A DNA stretch of 64,000 bases, taken from NCBI RefSeq assembly GCF_900491745.1, contig NZ_UETR01000003.1, forward strand, positions 124,001 through 188,000, in the 5' to 3' direction. The stretch comes from Amarolinea aalborgensis. GTDB lineage: Bacteria; Chloroflexota; Anaerolineae; SSC4; Amarolineaceae. The first letter of the stretch is position 1, and every line of letters starts with the position of its first letter. The notes under the pieces are model-generated. The model saw nothing but the letters and a program-made list of their open reading frames with translations. It was not told the origin of the DNA and made no database searches. Position numbers and translations under genes: made by a program. This document shows positions 60,503 to 64,000 of this stretch, in pieces.

Positions 60503-61876
60503 TTAGCCGCGCAAGCCGTAGAAGAAGTGAAGAATGGTGGCCACGCCGCGGCGAATCTGGGACAAGCTCATTTTCTCGTTGGGGCTGTGCAGACCATCAT
60601 CGGGCAGGCCAAAGCCCATCATCAGCGAAGCCATGCCGAATTTCTTCTGCAGCAGGGCCACGATCGGAATCGAGCCGCCTTCTCGCACAAAGAGCGGTTC
60701 TACGCCGTAGACGGCCTTGTAGGCTGCGCTGGCTACTTTCATGGCGGGATGATCTCGACTGACGCTGGCGCCAGGGCCAGACTGGATCGGCTGGATCGTG
60801 ACGCGCACAGCCGGCGGCGCCAACGACTGCAGATAATCGCTGAGCAGGCTGCGGATCTCCTCTGGGTCTTGATCCGCAACCAGGCGACAGGAAATCTTGG
60901 CGACCGCACGTGAGGGCAGCACGGTCTTGATGCCGTCGCCGGTGAAACCGCCCGCAAAGCCGTTGATTTCCAACGTGGGCCGGCTGGTGGTGCGTTCGAC
61001 AATGGTATAGCCAGGCTCGCCCCAATCAGTCGGCGGCTGACCAGCTTCAGCCAGCCATGCGGTGCGATCAAAGGGCAGCTGTGCCAGGCCGGCCCGATCT
61101 TCATCTGTCAGCGGGCGCACGCGGTCATAGAAATGCGGAACGGTGACATGACCATCGGCGTCGTGCAACTGCGCCAGCATCGTGCTCAGCGCCTGGATGG
61201 GATTTTGCACCGCGCCGCCAAAGATACCTGAGTGCAGGTCTTTGTGTGGTCCGGTCACCTCGATATGCAGGGCCATCAGCCCGCGCACGCTGGTGATGAT
61301 GACGGGACAATCAGGCGCCAACATGTGCGAATCGGAGATGAGACAGACATCGGCCTGGAAGCGATCGTGATGGGTATCGAATAGGGCGTCCAGGCTCGGA
61401 CTGCCGATCTCCTCTTCGCCTTCGATGATGAACTTGACATTGACCGGCAGGCGGCCATCGGCCTTGAGCATGGCTTCGACGGCGGCCAGGTGGATGATCA
61501 ACTGGCCTTTGTCGTCCGCGGCGCCGCGGGCGATGAGATTGTCCCCTTCGATGGTTGGCTCAAAGGGGGGAGTGCGCCACAGTTCTGCGGGATCCGCTGG
61601 CTGCACATCGTAATGACCATAGCAGAGGACTGTGGGCTGGCCTGGCGCATGCAGCCAGTCGGCATACACCACCGGGTTGCGGCCGGTCTCCAACACACTC
61701 GCATGTTCGAGACCAATCTCTTGCAAATACGCGCTGACCCAGGCGGCTGCCTGTTCAACGTCCGGTTTCGCTGCCACCACGGTGCTGATACTGGGGATGC
61801 GCAGAAGTTCTTGTAAGCGCAGGAGTCGCTGCGGCTCGCGCTGCTGAGCTACAGCGAGCGCTTCAGTAATGGGCAT
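60503..61876 (-). CDS. M20 family dipeptidase
   Basis: 457 residues. Metal ligands are visible: YGHYDVQP, GAADDKGQ, the general base in IIEGEEEIGS, and SDSHML; the dimer lid domain spans about 190-350, with HSGIFGG. Di-zinc metallopeptidases of this M20 subgroup cleave dipeptides or N-acyl amino acids in the cytoplasm. TAGAGG before the ATG. A TTGACA-N17-GATAAT promoter lies upstream. Confidence 0.92.
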   Translation of the reverse strand: MPITEALAVAQQREPQRLLRLQELLRIPSISTVVAAKPDVEQAAAWVSAYLQEIGLEHASVLETGRNPVVYADWLHAPGQPTVLCYGHYDVQPADPAELWRTPPFEPTIEGDNLIARGAADDKGQLIIHLAAVEAMLKADGRLPVNVKFIIEGEEEIGSPSLDALFDTHHDRFQADVCLISDSHMLAPDCPVIITSVRGLMALHIEVTGPHKDLHSGIFGGAVQNPIQALSTMLAQLHDADGHVTVPHFYDRVRPLTDEDRAGLAQLPFDRTAWLAEAGQPPTDWGEPGYTIVERTTSRPTLEINGFAGGFTGDGIKTVLPSRAVAKISCRLVADQDPEEIRSLLSDYLQSLAPPAVRVTIQPIQSGPGASVSRDHPAMKVASAAYKAVYGVEPLFVREGGSIPIVALLQKKFGMASLMMGFGLPDDGLHSPNEKMSLSQIRRGVATILHFFYGLRG

Positions 61877-61908
61877 AAGAATTCCTCTAAAAGAACATGA
61901 TTGACGCG

Positions 61909-61937
61909 ATTATCGCATAGGAAACAAGGCATGTCAA
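61909..61937 (-). promoter_or_regulatory. Dipeptidase promoter
   Basis: Minus strand: consensus TTGACA (61932-61937), 17 bp, GATAAT (61909-61914). The -35 lies inside the first codons of the divergent LysM-peptidase gene. Confidence 0.75.
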
Positions 61938-63253
61938 AACCGATGCCAAAATACGGCTGGATGGGACGCTTGCTTTTTGGCTTGATCCTCGCCTTTGGTT
62001 TGAGTCTGTGGGTCAGCCCTGGGCTAACTGCCTCTGCGAGCGATGTCTGGGGCAAAGAGGCCGCGCAGGCGGGCGCTACGGTGCATGTGGTGGCGGCCGG
62101 TGAAACGCTGAGTGCGATTGCGGCGCGTTACGGCGTCACCACGGCTGCGCTGGTTGAAGCAAACAAGCTGGACAATCCTGACCGCCTGGCAATCGGTCAG
62201 CGCCTGGTGATCCCGCCGCGCGCTGGCCCTGACCAGGCCGTCAATGTGCGGCCGCGCCTGCGTTACCTGGTTCAGCCTGCAGAAACATGGGACAGCCTGG
62301 CGAAGAAATTTCGCATAGCGAAGAGCCTATTGAAACAAACCAATATACCTTTGTCTAAAATGTCACTGGAGCCTGGCGGCGTAATCGAAGTTCCAGTCCT
62401 GCTCGATTTCTCCGCATTGGGCGTTGATCGGTTCGACATCGCGCCAGCGCAGCCCCAGCAAGGGGACGCGGCCGCTGTTGTCGTGTCCGCCAACCGCCCG
62501 CTGACGCTTGCAGTTCGTTACAGCGGGGAGGATCTGGCACCGGTGGCAGGCGGCGTGGGGCGCGTCTGGGCCTTATTCGGCATTCACCCCTTCGCTGCGC
62601 CAGGCCTGAGCTGGTTGGATGTGGATATGGATGGCCTTGACCTGCCAGCTTGGCTGCGCTCGGAACCAGACGATCAGCGACTGCACCTGCGTTGGCCTGT
62701 GCCGGTGCAGCCTGGCCGCTTTGAGACTCAGCATCTGGTGCTGCCTGCGGACAAAGGCGAGCTGCTCAATCCCACGCTGGTGGCGCGCGAACGAAACACG
62801 TTGAACATCATCTGGTCTCAGCACGATCTAGCGCCGCAGTGGACAGGGGTTCTTACGCGGCCGCTAAGCAGCGAGTTTCAGGTTACGTCGCCGTTTGGCA
62901 CGCGACGCAGCTACAACGGTGGGCCGGTGGCAAGTTTTCACGAGGGGCAGGACTTTGGTGCGCCGGCGGGCACGGTTGTCGTGGCGCCGGCGCCGGGCGT
63001 GGTGGTTTTGGCAGAAACACTCGCCGTGCGCGGCAATGCGGTCATTCTGGATCACGGCGCCGGATTACACACAGGTTACTGGCATTTGTCGCAGATCGCG
63101 GTCAAGGTGGGGCAGCACGTGAAGAGCGGTGAGAAAATTGGCGAGGTGGGCACCACAGGACTTTCCACAGGGGCTCATTTGCATTGGGAGATGCGCATCG
63201 GCATGACGCCAGTCAACCCGTTGACGTGGCTCGAGCGCGTGCTCCCTGAGTGA
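61931..63253 (+). CDS. LysM-M23 family peptidase (exported)
   Basis: 440 residues from the ATG at 61931 (AGGAAACAAGGC upstream). Signal peptide/anchor about 15-38. LysM domain at about 50-95 (VVAAGETLSAIAARYGVTT, ending IGQRLVIPP), a second degenerate LysM (105-155), a beta-rich middle, and a C-terminal M23 domain: HEGQDFGAPAGT with the HxxxD zinc ligands and HLHWE (HxH). Zinc endopeptidase of the LytM type or an amidase activator in wall turnover; the ligands are intact, so an active enzyme is likely. Confidence 0.92.
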   Translation: MSKPMPKYGWMGRLLFGLILAFGLSLWVSPGLTASASDVWGKEAAQAGATVHVVAAGETLSAIAARYGVTTAALVEANKLDNPDRLAIGQRLVIPPRAGPDQAVNVRPRLRYLVQPAETWDSLAKKFRIAKSLLKQTNIPLSKMSLEPGGVIEVPVLLDFSALGVDRFDIAPAQPQQGDAAAVVVSANRPLTLAVRYSGEDLAPVAGGVGRVWALFGIHPFAAPGLSWLDVDMDGLDLPAWLRSEPDDQRLHLRWPVPVQPGRFETQHLVLPADKGELLNPTLVARERNTLNIIWSQHDLAPQWTGVLTRPLSSEFQVTSPFGTRRSYNGGPVASFHEGQDFGAPAGTVVVAPAPGVVVLAETLAVRGNAVILDHGAGLHTGYWHLSQIAVKVGQHVKSGEKIGEVGTTGLSTGAHLHWEMRIGMTPVNPLTWLERVLPE

Positions 63254-63272
63254 GATGGGTTGGCCGTGTAAA

Positions 63273-63308
63273 AACCAGAGCCAGACCGCAGAAGGTCTGG
63301 CTCTGGTT
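63273..63308. terminator. Intrinsic terminator between the M23 and LysM-PA14 genes
   Basis: A perfect 15-bp stem (63273-63287 with 63294-63308), six-base loop. On the minus strand five T follow, so it mainly ends the LysM-PA14 gene. Confidence 0.85.
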
Positions 63309-63330
63309 CAGTTGAAATCGGTTCGGCCGA

Positions 63331-64000
63331 TCAGCGTTTTTCCCACCAAACGTGGATTTCAGCCATACCTGTGCGCTCGAAGTATTCTACGACGATCGTG
63401 TGAGCGCCCGGATTGAGCACGACATCCCGGTAAAAACCGGTGACGGCTTGCTCGCGCCATTCATCAATCTGGTTCGCGCCGTCTACCCACAAACGCACTC
63501 CGTCGTCGCTGCGTGCATAGAAGCGGTAAGTGCCGCCGCTAAAACTGGCGCTGCGACTCCACTGCACCGAGAAATGGTCGGCCATCACGCTGGCGGGTGC
63601 AGGCGATCCAAAGCCCCAATTGAAGTTGATGGCCGCGTCGCGGCGGGTCAACACCGGCGATCCGCTCAGATCTTCGTTGTTGTAGAATTTGGCTGTCCAC
63701 GGCGCGCTGCTCGGAGGTGGGGGCGTTGGGGGTGTCGGCGGCGGTGGATTGCACGGAATGCGCAGGCGTTGTCCTACATAGATACGATTGATGTCGCCAA
63801 TCTGATTGGCTGCGCGCAGACCAAGGACTGAAACATGGAAACGATTGGCGATTTTTACCAGGGTATCGCCTCGCGCAACCACGTACGTGATCGGGCACGC
63901 TGGCGGTGTACTGCCGCCCGGAATACACAGCACCTGCCCAACATGAATTCGGTTCAGGTTGGTGATGCCATTGGCGCGCGCGAGCGTCCAGACGTCGGTA
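63331..64000 (-). CDS. LysM-PA14 protein (N-terminus beyond window)
   Basis: The frame is open to the right edge (last full codon 63997-63999); about 223 codons are seen. Order in the visible part: the end of one LysM (DVWTLARANGITNLNRIHVGQVLCIP), a second LysM (YVVARGDTLVKIANRFHVS... VGQRLRIPC), a PT/PP linker and a PA14-like jelly-roll (WTAKFYNNEDLSGSPVLTR, YRFYARSDDGVRLWVDG, HTIVVEYFERTGMAEIHVWW). Tandem LysM bind peptidoglycan; PA14 binds carbohydrate. Likely exported. Confidence 0.88.
   Translation of the reverse strand, partial: TDVWTLARANGITNLNRIHVGQVLCIPGGSTPPACPITYVVARGDTLVKIANRFHVSVLGLRAANQIGDINRIYVGQRLRIPCNPPPPTPPTPPPPSSAPWTAKFYNNEDLSGSPVLTRRDAAINFNWGFGSPAPASVMADHFSVQWSRSASFSGGTYRFYARSDDGVRLWVDGANQIDEWREQAVTGFYRDVVLNPGAHTIVVEYFERTGMAEIHVWWEKR

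Overview
The window is a GC-rich bacterial chromosome segment, most likely from an uncultured Chloroflexota (Anaerolineae- or Caldilineae-like) genome. The clues are large secreted proteins built from DUF11/GEVED and DNRLRE repeats with PT-rich linkers, a YhfC-type membrane protein, an LLM flavin oxidoreductase beside a selenium-type molybdenum hydroxylase operon, fold-III decarboxylase and GH genes, and clear sigma-70 promoters with 17-bp spacers. The assignment is inference; no rRNA is present.

Layout: 1-1294 holds two TrkA-type K+ channel regulators (the first cut by the window edge). 1363-5536 holds a GH35 beta-galactosidase and a YhfC-like membrane lipoprotein. 5628-14374 is an ethanolamine utilisation (eut) microcompartment operon: promoter, APC permease, eutA, eutB, eutC, eutL, eutM, eutQ, eutJ and a small unnamed protein whose C-terminal helix copies the EutC N-terminal targeting helix. 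It has no aldehyde dehydrogenase, alcohol dehydrogenase, phosphotransacetylase or vertex protein. Heptamer tandem repeats fill several of its spacers. 14380-16446: orphan HigA antitoxin and an ABC-F ATPase. 16779-22211: a 1810-residue secreted repeat protein with a cupredoxin-like domain and a dockerin. 22430-23581: recA with promoter and terminator.

24052-27601 is a cysteine/sulfur-transfer operon: sigma-70 promoter, an 18-codon leader peptide ending in a Cys/Ser-rich run, a structured leader, an intrinsic terminator, then a CysO-like sulfur carrier ending in Gly-Gly-Cys, a rhodanese-MoeB/ThiF fusion, a CysM-like synthase and a DUF4395 membrane protein. The arrangement looks like a cysteine-responsive transcription attenuator and is the strongest candidate here for an undescribed control system. 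An IS630-type element with a frameshifted transposase follows, then a membrane thioredoxin, a frameshifted SNF2/HepA-like helicase, a hicA fragment and a DUF2442/DUF4160 pair.

33460-41678 is one minus-strand operon: LLM oxidoreductase, fused FAD+[2Fe-2S] hydroxylase subunit, molybdopterin subunit, YqeB, a YqeC-MocA fusion and a GT4 glycosyltransferase. YqeB/YqeC/MocA mark a selenium-dependent molybdenum hydroxylase. 41964-45750: group-2 sigma factor, DUF4139 exported protein and an orphan OmpR-type regulator. 45965-46842: tRNA-Arg(GCG) and a long noncoding stretch with a promoter- and terminator-bounded transcript. 46843-51324: fold-III PLP decarboxylase, GH4 glycosidase with an extra N-terminal domain, tRNA-Glu(TTC) and a class II aldolase. 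51514-54088: a nitrilase-fold protein lacking the catalytic cysteine and a BglII-like/MT-A70 restriction-modification pair. 54203-64000: DNRLRE repeat protein, GH99-like/SH3b protein, hypoxanthine phosphoribosyltransferase, M20 dipeptidase, LysM-M23 peptidase and a LysM-PA14 protein running off the right edge.
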